Notes: a model not told the origin generated them from the sequence alone. DNA of 64,000 nt from Methanooceanicella nereidis (GCF_021023085.1 NZ_PGCK01000011.1:1-64000), one strand, 5' to 3'. Shown: positions 17,350-27,649, counted from the first letter of the stretch. A program made the numbers and translations.

Positions 17350-17504
17350 GAATACCACTTTAATCTTATCTTATTGTTTATTTAGTAATTCTCTATACTA
17401 TATAAGCATACTTTTTTTAATCTATTCCATATTAATTATTAAAGGCAATATTAAGGGCTATTTTGCTTTACAAAACTTTAATACATCTTGTTTCGCTTTA
17501 AAAA

Positions 17505-17514
17505 AGTATATATC
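17505..17514 (+). promoter_or_regulatory. TATA box of the membrane winged-helix gene
   Basis: AGTATATATC lies about 25-30 nt before ATG 17539, the spacing expected for a leaderless or nearly leaderless archaeal transcript. No ribosome site is seen before that ATG, in agreement. Confidence 0.45.
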
Positions 17515-17538
17515 TTTTTAGGCTTATTTACCAAGTAT

Positions 17539-18408
17539 ATGAGTTGCAAAAAGTTGAGGCTTACAGTAACATCGTTAGCAGTAGCCTTGCTTTTTGTAAT
17601 ATCCCTGTTCTGCGTTCCGTCTGCTCATGCGATGACCACGGTGCACGGCAATATCTACGAATGGTCGTCTTTTGATACTCTCACCAATGTTATAGTGGAA
17701 GTCAATTCAATGCCGCCTCAGACGATGGTCTCAAAGACCGGCAGCTATTCGTTTAACCTGCCAAGCGGCGATTATACCATTATCGCAAAGTGGGGCAGCC
17801 CGGGGTCTAATGCCCTTTACGCTCAGGAAAATATAACTATCACGGGCGACGGGGACTATATAATAGACCTGATACTATTCCCTGCCGGTAGCATAGATGA
17901 TCTTGATATCCTGGATGATAATATAACTGCGATAGTGCCGGATGAGCCGGTGCAGAATGACCAGAACCTTGTATTAGTGGCCGCTATGGTATTTATCATA
18001 TTCATTGTTTTAGGTTTCATCGGCTACGTATTATTCTTCAGAAAAAAACCCGCGCCTAAAAAGGAACAGATCAAAGAGATCAAACATGTAACGGACATTT
18101 TCGAAGAGCAGGTGAAGCGGGAAGATGAGGATGTTCAAATAGTATCCGAACCCCCAAAGATCCAGTTTTCGGTGGCGACACAGGCACAAAAAGAGCTTAC
18201 GCTGCCGGAAGACCTCAGGGAGATAATCCAGATCCTTGAAAAGAACGGCGGAAGGATGACGCAGCTTGACCTAAGGAAAGCCCTGCCATATTCAGAGGCC
18301 AAGGTCAGCCTGATGATAACGGATCTTGAGAACCGGGGCCTGATCAAAAAGATCAAAAAAGGTCGCGGGAACGTTATACTGTTGACCGGTATGGACAAAA
18401 ACAATTAA
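17539..18408 (+). CDS. Membrane-anchored winged-helix regulator with exported carboxypeptidase-like domain
   Basis: A 289-residue protein: signal peptide (to ...VPSAHA), an extracytoplasmic carboxypeptidase regulatory-like β-sandwich (VHGNIYEWSSFDTLTNVIVE ... GSYSFNLPSGDYTIIAKWG), a transmembrane helix near residues 150-172 (LVLVAAMVFIIFIVLGFIGY), a charged linker and a C-terminal MarR/IclR-like winged helix (ILEKNGGRMTQLDLRKALPY, SEAKVSLMITDLENRGLIKK). This architecture is frequent in methanogens and suggests direct signalling from surface to DNA. ATG 17539 fits the TATA box at 17505. The large inverted repeat at 18830 lies downstream. Confidence 0.8.
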   Translation: MSCKKLRLTVTSLAVALLFVISLFCVPSAHAMTTVHGNIYEWSSFDTLTNVIVEVNSMPPQTMVSKTGSYSFNLPSGDYTIIAKWGSPGSNALYAQENITITGDGDYIIDLILFPAGSIDDLDILDDNITAIVPDEPVQNDQNLVLVAAMVFIIFIVLGFIGYVLFFRKKPAPKKEQIKEIKHVTDIFEEQVKREDEDVQIVSEPPKIQFSVATQAQKELTLPEDLREIIQILEKNGGRMTQLDLRKALPYSEAKVSLMITDLENRGLIKKIKKGRGNVILLTGMDKNN

Positions 18409-18829
18409 TGAAAACGATAATGTAGAATGATTTTTTATGTCTATCTACGATCCAGAAGGAACAATTATATTAATTTTATATCTGCGATAAATGTTTTAGT
18501 GTATAGAAACTTTTATCGCAAGATCTTATTCTTTCCTCCTGTTTACGATAAACTTGATAGCGTCTTTTATTCTTAATCCCGTTATTTCTTTAAGGTAAAT
18601 CTCAATTCCCCTGTGATCAAACTTAACGCTAGGGCAACAATGGGACACCAATTTTTTCACCACGAAGCGCTAAAAGGGCTCGAAGGTCCATAATTTTTTT
18701 AAGGATATGATAACCTTCTTAAAATGTCATTTATGTTCCTTGTTCGCTTTTGTGTGCTCCCATGAAAAACTTTTAGATGGTTTCTTTTAAAATGGACATA
18801 TTACATCTGTTCTGTGATTGAGTTCTGGC
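18409..18829. other. Intergenic stretch with words related to the large inverted repeat
   Basis: About 420 bases with no gene. Around 18655-18690 is CACCACGAAGCGCTAAAAGG and then GCTCGAAGG. This is the same kind of short C-n-AAAG word that fills the arms of the adjacent inverted repeat, and a loosely complementary stretch lies at ~19475-19500. It may be a decayed outer part of that element. Confidence 0.4.
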
Positions 18830-19373
18830 GTTGTTCCTGTCGGATGGCAGGTAGGCACGTAACCTCACAGAAACACGGAAACACAAATTTTTTTATATGA
18901 TTTTTTAAGGTCTCTAAATCACAAAAAATGCTCACCAAATCACAAAGGCTCTAGTATCACCGTCAACGCGCTAAAGTCTCAAATGCACGGCTTAATGCTC
19001 AAAGGGCTCTAAGTCACTAACGCTAAAACAAGACCCGAACATTCTCCAAGGGCACGAAAGTTTAATTCACTGTTGACGTTTACATGATTGATATACTCTT
19101 GTTGTTGGATCCGGGGAACACAAACCGGGATATTAAACTTTCGTGTTTTGGAGAATGTTCGGGTCTTGTTTTAGCGTTAGTGACTTAGAGCAGGTTGGTG
19201 CGTTGAGCCGAGCGTTAGAGGTGTTAGAGCGTTGACGGTGATACTGGAGCCCTTTGTGGTTTGGTGAGTAAATTCTTAGTGCTTTTTGATTTCTTAAAAA
19301 ATCATATAAAAAAATTTTGTGTTTCCGTGTTTCTGTGAAATTACGTGCCTACCTGCCATCCGACAGGCACAAC
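18830..19373. repeat. Large non-coding inverted repeat, copy 1 (~544 bp)
   Basis: Left arm 18830-19066 and right arm 19132-19373 are inverted copies of each other around a 65-nt loop. The tips match nearly perfectly (TCGGATGGCAGGTAGGCACG and ACAGAAACACGGAAACAC in both arms), as does the inner block (CACTAACGCTAAAACAAG at 19015-19032 and its complement at 19165-19182, extending into ACCCGAACATTCTCCAA). The middles are more diverged but keep TAGTATCACCGTCAACGC. There is no open frame of note. It follows the membrane winged-helix gene and precedes dphB. A second family member is at 53248-53821. Confidence 0.9.
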
Positions 19374-19596
19374 CATAAAAAACATCATCTCAAAGAACGG
19401 GTAGGTACGACACGTTCTTTCATTCTTAAAACCTGAGCAAGAACCCGCTCATCAAATATTTTGTGTTGAGAGTTAGTTTTCTTTGAGCCCTTTGTTTTTA
19501 ACCAACTTGGTCATCTTGCGTCTTGTATAAAATAGTCTTTTCTATCGTTAAGATTTTATGTCATGATTTACGGATTATGTGTCAGGATTGTTCATC

Positions 19597-20355
19597 ATGC
19601 TCACATTTATCGGTCTGGGCCTCTACGACGAGGAAGACGTATCACTTAAAGGATTAAAAGCCATTCAAGAAGCAGACGTCATATATGCCGAGTTCTATAC
19701 GTCAAGGCTCATGGGCTCCAGCATAGAAAAAATGGAAGGCCTTTACGGAAAGCCTGTAAAAGTACTGGCACGAGAGGACGTAGAACAGCATCCGAAAGAA
19801 AACGTCCTTAAAGATGCCCTGGATAAAAAAGTAGTATTTTTAACAGGCGGCGATGCTATGGTCGCCACGACACACATTGACCTGCGGCTAAGGGCAAAAG
19901 AAATGGGGATAAGTACCTCAATTATACACGGGTCATCTATAGCGTCAGCCGTATGCGGATTGACTGGATTACAGAATTACAGGTTTGGAAAATCAGCTAC
20001 AATAGCGTTCCCGTATAAGAACATAGTGTCGGAAGCTCCTTATGACACTATAAAAATGAATAAGCAGAACGGGCTTCATACCATCATATTCCTCGACATA
20101 GATCGTGAAAAAGGTTACATGACCGTAAATCAGGGTGTAGAACTGCTTCTTAAGGTGGAGGAAAAAAGGATGGAGAATGTGCTCACTGACTCGTTGTGTG
20201 TAGGGATCGCACGGGCCGGTTCGAGCGACCCGTGCGTGAAAGCCGACAGGATAGACAGGCTCAAGTCATACGACTTTGGAGGGCCGCTTCACATCATGGT
20301 GATCCCTGCCGAACTTCATTTTCTTGAGGAAGAAGCTCTAAATGAATTCGCATAA
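19597..20355 (+). CDS. dphB: Diphthine synthase
   Basis: A 252-residue SAM-dependent methylase of the tetrapyrrole-methylase fold, starting MLTFIGLGLYDEEDVSLKGL. It shows the conserved FYTSRLMGSS, FLTGGDAMVATTH, IHGSSIASAVCGLTGLQNY and GIARAGSSDPCVKAD blocks. It methylates the modified histidine of elongation factor 2 on the route to diphthamide. ATG 19597 gives the standard N-terminus; the GTG at 19579 would add six residues. It stands alone between the inverted repeat and the convergent polyglutamine gene. Confidence 0.95.
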   Translation: MLTFIGLGLYDEEDVSLKGLKAIQEADVIYAEFYTSRLMGSSIEKMEGLYGKPVKVLAREDVEQHPKENVLKDALDKKVVFLTGGDAMVATTHIDLRLRAKEMGISTSIIHGSSIASAVCGLTGLQNYRFGKSATIAFPYKNIVSEAPYDTIKMNKQNGLHTIIFLDIDREKGYMTVNQGVELLLKVEEKRMENVLTDSLCVGIARAGSSDPCVKADRIDRLKSYDFGGPLHIMVIPAELHFLEEEALNEFA

Positions 20356-20382
20356 GATAAGACGAATATAAGTCGACTTATC

Positions 20383-21126
<744 letters not shown>

Positions 21127-21372
21127 TCTTTATACCCACCCAAATATATTTACCACTTGACTCTCGGAGTAATAAAATACTATATAAATCAATTTATTAT
21201 TATTTAATATTTATAATTAACTAATAAATGCTTATTATAATTTCATTTAAAAAAACATTAATTAGTTTGGCTCAAGTATCGTTTAGATGTTCATTGTTCG
21301 TCCAGTATAAAAAGTTAAATAAAATGGGCTCGAATTCAGTATGGTATTGAAGGGTAGGGGAAGGCATAGTAA

Positions 21373-22977
21373 ATGAAAGGCTCGGTAGGAATAATTTTCG
21401 GAGAGACCGGGTCCCACGAATTTAAGTTCTTAGTTAGTAACCCGGCCGAGGTTAAGCGAACAGACTATGTAAAGGTCTGGCACGCCACCGACGGATGGGT
21501 ATTGGGACAGGTCTTAACTATGACACATACGTCAGACCTTTATGGTCTGGAGACTGTGGCAAATCCAGGTAACACACGCGTCAGCCGCGGGAATGATAAG
21601 ATAGTGGCTAAGGCCACAGTTATCGGTGTAAGGGACGATCAAGGGCTTTTACGCACTCCTAAGACACCTTTTTGCCCCGGGGATAAGGTGTTCATCGCAG
21701 ATGAGGAGCTGATCATAAATATTCTGGGATTATCCAGCGGAGGTGCCTATCTTGGCTTGCTGGATGGCACCGAGATACCGGTCATGGTCGACCGTAATAA
21801 AATGGTACAAAAACACTGCAGCATACTTGCGATGACAGGAAGCGGTAAGTCTTACACAGCTGCCGTAATAATGGAAGAGATGCTTGAAAAAGGCGTGCCG
21901 CTATTGATAATCGACCCGCACGGGGAATACTCCACGCTTAGATATGCGAATGACGATGCGGATATCGATACGCTGGGCGACAGGTTTGACGTCGACTCAT
22001 ATGGATATGATAATATAACTGTATATACTCCGGGAAATTTAGATCTATGCGAATATGCTGATAAGGTATTGAGGCTTAACGGCAAGAACCTTAAGCCAAA
22101 AGATATCATCGACTACATTCCGGGAGACCTGAATAATACTGAAATAGGGCTCATCTACGAAGCGGTGAACGAGATCGTTAACGACCGTAAAGATTACACT
22201 ATAGCCGATGTGATGAGGGAGATCAGATCTTTAAAGAGCAATACGAAATGGGGCGTCGTGAATAAAATCGAGCCGCTTGCAACTTCCGAGTTTTTATCAG
22301 ACCGGCCGACACCCCTTACAGAGCTATTCGTAAAAGGAAGGGCGAGCATAATCGACATGAAGGGGATACATCCTGATGTCCAGCAGATAATTGTGGCAAA
22401 ATTATTATCCGGCCTGTTTGAAGCGAGAAAACAGGGCCTTGTGCCTCCTGGTATAATCGTTGTAGAGGAGGCGCATAATTTCTGCCCTGAAAAAGGCTTC
22501 CTTAAGACGACGAGCAGCGAAGTGCTAAGGACGATAGCCTCGGAAGGCAGAAAGTTCGGTATCGGCCTCATGATCATTTCACAGAGGCCTGCAAAGGTGG
22601 ATAAGAATGTCCTCTCCCAGTGCAGCACTCAGATAATAATGCGCGTGACCAACCCCAATGACCTGAAGGCAATAACAAAAAGCCTGGAGGGCATGACATC
22701 GGAACTCGAAGAAGAGATCAAGAGACTTCCGCCGGGTGTGGCTCTAATAGTCAGCCCGGACATATCGCGCCCTGTGCTGGTAGAGATAAGGGTCAGGAGA
22801 AGTAAGCATGGCGGCGGCTCCGAGGATGTATCGCCTGACGATGAGCCTGACTTCGAGGTCGAGGATGAACTGGAGCCTGAAGTGAAGGCGCCCATTAATA
22901 TGAGGCGGGAAGAAACGCCGGAAACAAGGAAAGGTTTTACTGAAAGCCTGTTCCAAAAAGTGTTCGGGAGAAGATAA
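21373..22977 (+). CDS. herA: HerA-type bipolar DNA translocase/helicase
   Basis: A 534-residue ATPase: an N-terminal HAS β-barrel (MKGSVGIIFGETGSHEFKFL), a RecA/FtsK core with Walker A AMTGSGKSYTAA, conserved IIDPHGEYS, Walker B IIVVEEAHNFCPEKG, and ISQRPAKVDKNVLSQCSTQI with RVTNPNDLKAI. The C-terminal tail is acidic. HerA works with the NurA nuclease in DNA-end resection, usually beside Mre11/Rad50; none of these partners is in this window. The start ATG 21373 yields the usual N-terminus. The DUF357 gene starts one base after its stop, so they are co-transcribed. Confidence 0.9.
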   Translation: MKGSVGIIFGETGSHEFKFLVSNPAEVKRTDYVKVWHATDGWVLGQVLTMTHTSDLYGLETVANPGNTRVSRGNDKIVAKATVIGVRDDQGLLRTPKTPFCPGDKVFIADEELIINILGLSSGGAYLGLLDGTEIPVMVDRNKMVQKHCSILAMTGSGKSYTAAVIMEEMLEKGVPLLIIDPHGEYSTLRYANDDADIDTLGDRFDVDSYGYDNITVYTPGNLDLCEYADKVLRLNGKNLKPKDIIDYIPGDLNNTEIGLIYEAVNEIVNDRKDYTIADVMREIRSLKSNTKWGVVNKIEPLATSEFLSDRPTPLTELFVKGRASIIDMKGIHPDVQQIIVAKLLSGLFEARKQGLVPPGIIVVEEAHNFCPEKGFLKTTSSEVLRTIASEGRKFGIGLMIISQRPAKVDKNVLSQCSTQIIMRVTNPNDLKAITKSLEGMTSELEEEIKRLPPGVALIVSPDISRPVLVEIRVRRSKHGGGSEDVSPDDEPDFEVEDELEPEVKAPINMRREETPETRKGFTESLFQKVFGRR

Positions 22978-22978
22978 A

Positions 22979-23260
22979 ATGGCTGCAGACCTAAAAGAAA
23001 AGACAGATCGCTATAAGGGGCTATTACGCGCCGCACTGGACGACGTCAGGATATCAGCGTCCGACGGATCGTTCATGGAGAAAGTCGCTAATGACTATCT
23101 TAACCTGGCAAATTGCTATTATGACGACGGTGTCCATTTTATTGAAGACGGCGATCTCGTTAATGCGCTGGTATGCTTTAGCTATGGGCATGCCTGGCTC
23201 GACGCGGGCGTCCGCCTCGGCGTATTCAGCGTAACGAAAAAAGACCTTTTCGCCGCCTAA
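22979..23260 (+). CDS. DUF357 family protein
   Basis: A 93-residue helical protein with the DUF357 signature: VANDYLNLANCYYDDGVHFI, then EDGDLVNALVCFSYGHAWLD and AGVRLGVF. DUF357 is a small archaeal family of helical hairpins without assigned activity. The ATG is one base after the herA stop, implying translational coupling. It is often next to conserved information-processing genes. Confidence 0.85.
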   Translation: MAADLKEKTDRYKGLLRAALDDVRISASDGSFMEKVANDYLNLANCYYDDGVHFIEDGDLVNALVCFSYGHAWLDAGVRLGVFSVTKKDLFAA

Positions 23261-23364
23261 AACGGGTCTTCGCAAAGATTAAATATGACAATGAATATGT
23301 AAGAGTCTCGAAAGTTGCATAGTGGATCAATAAAATTAACGCTAAGAAAAATTTTATACCAATA

Positions 23365-23391
23365 ATGTCGTTTTAGGATATGTAACGACAT
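23365..23391 (+). promoter_or_regulatory. Inverted repeat at the DUF555 gene promoter
   Basis: ATGTCGTT-N11-AACGACAT is a perfect 8-bp inverted repeat about 10 bases after a TATA-like ATTTTATACC (23350-23359). The repeat overlaps the expected transcription start, a typical place for a repressor operator. The DUF555 ATG follows at 23475 with a GGAG site. Confidence 0.4.
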
Positions 23392-23474
23392 ATTAACAGC
23401 GCTTATCTGTTTTCTAGTAGGCGAGACTGGTATTATGCACAGGAATTAGATTCTAAAACAGCGAGGAGATATAA

Positions 23475-23816
23475 ATGGTTGATTATAAGGTTGTCGTAGA
23501 GGCTGCCTGGATCGTCAGGGACGTGGAATCTGTGGACGACGCGATGAGCGTGGCGATATCCGAGGCAGGTAAAAGGCTTAACCCGAAAATGGATTACGTT
23601 GAGGTAGAGGTAGGCGCTACTTTTTGCCCTTTTTGTGGCGAACCGTTCGATAGCGTGTTCGTAGTCGCGAATACAGGCATAGTCGGCTTATTGCTGGAGA
23701 TGAAAGTATTTAACGCTGAAAATAAAGAACATGCTGAGAGAATTGCCAAGAAAGAGATCGGCAAGGCTCTGAAAGATGTTCCGTTAAAGGTCATTGATAT
23801 TACTGAGATAGTATAA
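23475..23816 (+). CDS. DUF555 (UPF0212) family protein
   Basis: A 113-residue protein with the DUF555 pattern [20 protein letters not shown], followed by [20 protein letters not shown] and an Ala/Glu-rich helix. The CPFCGEPF zinc-ribbon half-site has only two Cys, so metal binding would need a dimer or other ligands. It is a conserved archaeal family of unknown role. A GGAG ribosome site precedes ATG 23475. A possible operator lies in its leader, and it is followed by the DUF2070 gene. Confidence 0.85.
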   Translation: MVDYKVVVEAAWIVRDVESVDDAMSVAISEAGKRLNPKMDYVEVEVGATFCPFCGEPFDSVFVVANTGIVGLLLEMKVFNAENKEHAERIAKKEIGKALKDVPLKVIDITEIV

Positions 23817-23936
23817 CCGAGGAGCGATCCGGCCACGGCTACCGAGAACATACCACGGATACCTATCGGCGACAGGATGTCCATATACCTGGATAAAATG
23901 CCTAGGTTGAGGAGAAGAAAGGGTAAAGGCAGGAAC

Positions 23937-25688
23937 ATGGAGGAACAGCTAGCGAGCTATGCCGACTACCTGTTCGAGGCTCCTGACTTTAAGGTATCCA
24001 TCGCCGCGATAGTACTTTTATCGGTGATCGTGGGAGCTACCGCATTTACGAACGGCCTCAAAGAGGATATTATCGCGGGCATGATCCTGCTGGGCGTTCC
24101 TGCCATGCTGGCCGCACTGTTGACCAGCCCTCTTTCTAATATCTTTGGGAATAATGTTACATTTAACAGGTCAGCTCTGATGGCGCTGTTCTCGCTCGTC
24201 ATAATCTCACTGGTAAGCGAGATAGCCGGCATCATATCTTACTTCACAAACACTCATTACCTGTTCACAGGCTTTATACTGGCGTTATCCCTGGTATTCG
24301 CATTAAGGATGATGATACTCCTGGGCATTTCAGTTAATAGCCTGCCAAAAGTTATAATACCGGCATCGCTTCAGACGTTGTTCGGCGGATTATGCCTGTT
24401 TTATTACATTAAGACCCCGGAGATATACCTGGACCTTATAGTATCCAGCATCATATTCGTTACCGCTGCCTTTGTGTTTGTAAGGTATGTGGACTATCCG
24501 ATGGTAAAATCGTTCGGGGTAAGCAGCTTCGATTTCATACAGGATTTCATAGCTCATCTTACGGACGGCTCTCCGGACATGGAAGAGTTCTTTGAGAAGA
24601 TCGGGGAGTCTATCGATGCGCCTGTTAGCGTTGTCAGCTTTAAAAAGCCGGACGGAAGTATAAAAGCGCTGATTGTGACACCTTATGTTCACCCCGGGCC
24701 GATGGGAGAGATAGGCGGAGGAAATCTGCCTGCGATAGTGTCCCGCGTGTTAAGCTCGTGCCAGGAAGGACTTGTATTCGTGCCTCATGGTACTGCGTAC
24801 CATGATTTTAATCTTGTGACCGCGGAAGAATCTGAAAAGATTATCAGCGCTGCAAAGATAGCGCTTCAAAGGATGGAATATAGCGACAGTGCCACTAAGT
24901 CGTTAAGGGTCGAGTGTGGAAATACTAAGATACTCGGGCAAAGGCTAAATGATTCCGTATTCCTCGTTTCGACACAGGCGCCGACTTCTACGGAAGACAT
25001 CGAGTTCTCCGTGGGCTTTACGGCAATGGCAGAGAGCAGGGTCGCCGGGGCTAAATATGCCACGATCATTGACGCTCATAACTGTACCGAGCCGTTCGCG
25101 ACAGCAATAGAGCCGGGCACTCGCGATTCATACAATATCATAAGGGCTACTGCTAACGCTTCCAAACAGCTATTATCGATGGAGTCCGGGCCGATTAAGC
25201 TCGGAGTAGCCAGCTCGCCACCTATATGCACAAGGCTGGAAGGAATGGGCGATCTCGGCATACGCGTCGCCATAATAGAAGTTCTCGGCCAGAGGACGGC
25301 ATATATTGTCATCGATGGCAATAACATGATAACCGGGCTGAGGGAAAGGATCATAGAAAAGCTTCCCGTCGACGATGCTGAAGTTATGACCACAGATACA
25401 CATGTTGTCAATACTCTTTCAGGCGCGAATTACGTCGGCCAAAAATTGGATTGCGACCATCTTATATCCACTATAGAGAACCTTGTGGACAAAGCCATAA
25501 ACGACCTTGAGCCCGTGAGCGTAGGTATGGACATCGAGATAGCCGAGGACGTCAGGGTATTCGGTTCTCACAAGATCGCAAAGCTGGCCAGCACGGCAAA
25601 TGCAATGGTCGCTATGTCCGGAGCGTTCGCCGCTGCAGTGATAATCGCAGCGTTATCTCTGACATTGCTGGTATTCATCCTCTTTTAA
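23937..25688 (+). CDS. DUF2070 family membrane protein
   Basis: A 583-residue euryarchaeal DUF2070 protein. The first ~185 residues have six to seven membrane helices (SIAAIVLLSVIVGATAFTNG onward). Residues ~215-540 form a large cytosolic domain with conserved VTPYVHPGPMGEIGGGNLP, VPHGTAYHDFNL and IIDAHNC motifs whose His/Asp residues look like a metal or catalytic site. A final membrane helix (AAAVIIAALSLTLLVFILF) follows. Function is unknown. ATG 23937 (MEEQLASYADYLFEAP) is preferred; ATG 23877 would add a basic extension. UDG follows after 29 bases. Confidence 0.8.
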   Translation: MEEQLASYADYLFEAPDFKVSIAAIVLLSVIVGATAFTNGLKEDIIAGMILLGVPAMLAALLTSPLSNIFGNNVTFNRSALMALFSLVIISLVSEIAGIISYFTNTHYLFTGFILALSLVFALRMMILLGISVNSLPKVIIPASLQTLFGGLCLFYYIKTPEIYLDLIVSSIIFVTAAFVFVRYVDYPMVKSFGVSSFDFIQDFIAHLTDGSPDMEEFFEKIGESIDAPVSVVSFKKPDGSIKALIVTPYVHPGPMGEIGGGNLPAIVSRVLSSCQEGLVFVPHGTAYHDFNLVTAEESEKIISAAKIALQRMEYSDSATKSLRVECGNTKILGQRLNDSVFLVSTQAPTSTEDIEFSVGFTAMAESRVAGAKYATIIDAHNCTEPFATAIEPGTRDSYNIIRATANASKQLLSMESGPIKLGVASSPPICTRLEGMGDLGIRVAIIEVLGQRTAYIVIDGNNMITGLRERIIEKLPVDDAEVMTTDTHVVNTLSGANYVGQKLDCDHLISTIENLVDKAINDLEPVSVGMDIEIAEDVRVFGSHKIAKLASTANAMVAMSGAFAAAVIIAALSLTLLVFILF

Positions 25689-25717
25689 TTATCACAGGCA
25701 TCCTGTAGGGTGATAGA

Positions 25718-26281
25718 ATGGATGAGATGGTGGAAATACTGAACAAGATAGACGACGTGCTTAACTGTCAAAGATGCGAACTTGCGAGATCACGCACTAA
25801 CGTCGTCGTCGGAGACGGCCCTATAGATGCCGAGATAATGATCATCGGCGAAGCCCCCGGCAGGAACGAGGATAAGCATGGAAAGCCCTTTGTAGGCTCG
25901 GCAGGTAAGATATTGAACGAAGTCCTTGAAAAGAACGGGATAAAGCGGGAAAAAGTGTATATCACGAATATCGTTAAATGCAGGCCGCCGAAAAACCGCG
26001 CCCCGAAGGCCGGCGAGGTTGAAGCATGTCATCCTTATCTTAAAAAACAAATTGAGATCATATCGCCGAAGCTTATCGTATTGCTGGGAAAAACCGCCGG
26101 GGAGACTTTTCTTGACAGGTCCGTCTCATTGGGCGATGAGCACGGTAAAATATTCGAGCATAACGGCATCCCGGTACTGTTAGCCTATCATCCGGCCGCT
26201 ATAATCTATAACAGGAAACTCAAAGACTCATTGATAGAAGATATGAAAAAGGTCAGCGAACTGATCTGTTCTTCTCTATGA
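25718..26281 (+). CDS. Family 4 uracil-DNA glycosylase (Fe-S)
   Basis: A 187-residue protein with the family 4 UDG marks: N-terminal CQRCELARSRTNVV (Cys17, Cys20), motif 1 GEAPGRNEDKHGKPFVGSAG, two further cluster Cys in NIVKCRPPKNRAP and EACHPYL, and motif 3 AYHPAA. It removes uracil from DNA, the first step of base-excision repair. GGGTGATAGA before the ATG is a good ribosome site. It follows the DUF2070 gene and overlaps the convergent MscS gene tail by 29 bases. Confidence 0.92.
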   Translation: MDEMVEILNKIDDVLNCQRCELARSRTNVVVGDGPIDAEIMIIGEAPGRNEDKHGKPFVGSAGKILNEVLEKNGIKREKVYITNIVKCRPPKNRAPKAGEVEACHPYLKKQIEIISPKLIVLLGKTAGETFLDRSVSLGDEHGKIFEHNGIPVLLAYHPAAIIYNRKLKDSLIEDMKKVSELICSSL

Positions 26282-27434
26282 CCTCGACCGTCAATTCGGT
26301 ATTCTTTTCCGACTGTTTACCCAGCTGTACCGTGGTGATGGGGTATGGTATCTCTATGCCTTCAGTTTCGAATCTTTTTAGGGTTTCCCTATAGATCTTA
26401 TCGGGCACCTCGTAAAGAAGCCGGTAATCATTGACCCATACATGTAATATTATGTTGACGCGGAAATCGCCCAGTCCGGATACATATGCTTTTGGCGGCT
26501 TTTCCTTCAGGACACCCGGGGTCTTGCTTGCGACATCGATAAGTATCCTCGTCGCCTTTTCTACGTCTGCGTCGTAGGATATCCCTACGTTAAGCTTGAA
26601 ACGGATGACAGTGTCGGGCTGTGAATAATTGATTATCCTTGATTTGGATATCATTGAATTCGGGACTATGATTATTTTGTCTTCTAGTGTTTTGACCCTC
26701 GTGCTCCTTAACCCTATTTCTATCACGTCGCCTTCTTCCGTGTCGGTTATTTGTATCCTGTCCCCTACCTTATAGGGCCTGTCCGTAAGTATGGCCAGAG
26801 CCCCGAAAAGGTTTGAAAGGAGTTCCTGTGCCGCTATCGCGACGGCGACACCTGCTACACCCAGGCTGGCTATAAGGGGCGTGATCTCGACGCCGAATTG
26901 TCCGAGCGCCATAAGTCCGGCAATTATGAATATGACCGCACCGGTCACCTTATTCAAGAATGGCATTAATGCGTCGTCCAGGTCCGAATCGGTATGCGGC
27001 GCAACGTCAGTCTTATACCAGTTTATTATAGCGTTTACCAGATTGGCGACAAGATATGCCCCTATGAACAATAACGCTAAAAACAGTAGCGAATCAAGGG
27101 TATTATACAAGGATGGCGTTATTCCGTTCAATGTCTGAATCGCCACATAAGCGCCAAGCACAAAAATGAATAATTGAAGCGGGCCGTTAACGGCTTTGAT
27201 GATCTCGTCGTCGAGTGTTGTATTTGTATGTGATACGACCTTGGGGCCGATGACCGAAACGAACAGTTTGGCTAGTTTGGCAAGACCGTACGATAATATA
27301 ATGATGGTGATAGCAAGAATAATGTCGATTATTGCATGATCCATGCCGGTCATTCCGACCAGGCTGGTCTCTATATTATTGATGAGTTCAGTTTTATTGA
27401 ACCCTAAAAGAGAATCTATGCCGTTAGCGCTCAT
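26253..27434 (-). CDS. MscS-family mechanosensitive channel
   Basis: A 393-residue membrane protein with about five hydrophobic helices. The pore helix region LIASLGVAGVAVAIAAQELL leads into LFGALAILTDRPYKVGDRIQ and the β-domain signature GDVIEIGLRSTRVKTLEDKI then IVPNSMI, followed by the αβ C-terminal domain. It opens under membrane tension and protects against osmotic downshock. Its last 29 bases overlap the end of the UDG gene on the other strand. ATG 27434 has no strong ribosome site. Confidence 0.9.
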   Translation of the reverse strand: MSANGIDSLLGFNKTELINNIETSLVGMTGMDHAIIDIILAITIIILSYGLAKLAKLFVSVIGPKVVSHTNTTLDDEIIKAVNGPLQLFIFVLGAYVAIQTLNGITPSLYNTLDSLLFLALLFIGAYLVANLVNAIINWYKTDVAPHTDSDLDDALMPFLNKVTGAVIFIIAGLMALGQFGVEITPLIASLGVAGVAVAIAAQELLSNLFGALAILTDRPYKVGDRIQITDTEEGDVIEIGLRSTRVKTLEDKIIIVPNSMISKSRIINYSQPDTVIRFKLNVGISYDADVEKATRILIDVASKTPGVLKEKPPKAYVSGLGDFRVNIILHVWVNDYRLLYEVPDKIYRETLKRFETEGIEIPYPITTVQLGKQSEKNTELTVEVIEKNRSVR

Positions 27435-27623
27435 TCTGATTTTTAATGGATATTTATGTATTTAAACTTGATGTAGTCAATAAACCGTTATAAAATCAGT
27501 CTGAATAATATGTTCCTGACTGTATATCATAGATCTATAGTCTTTTATGATTTTTGATAAATTATTCCGGTTCATATTAAAAGAATACCATACGGGAAAA
27601 TATATGTATTCATAATAACAATA

Positions 27624-27649
27624 GTTAGTACTCACTAACATTATATATG
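27624..27649 (+). promoter_or_regulatory. TetR-type operator and TATA box
   Basis: GTTAGT-ACTC-ACTAAC (27624-27639) is a perfect inverted repeat directly upstream of an ATTATATATG TATA-like box (27640-27649). The nearest downstream gene on this strand is a TetR regulator at 27811. TetR proteins commonly bind such TTAGT/ACTAA repeats over their own promoters, so autoregulation is likely. Confidence 0.5.

Noticed and set aside
18830-19373. Phased A-tracts in the inverted repeat arms as curved DNA
   Set aside because: Spacing of the A-tracts varies from about 6 to 14 bases and is not in helical phase.
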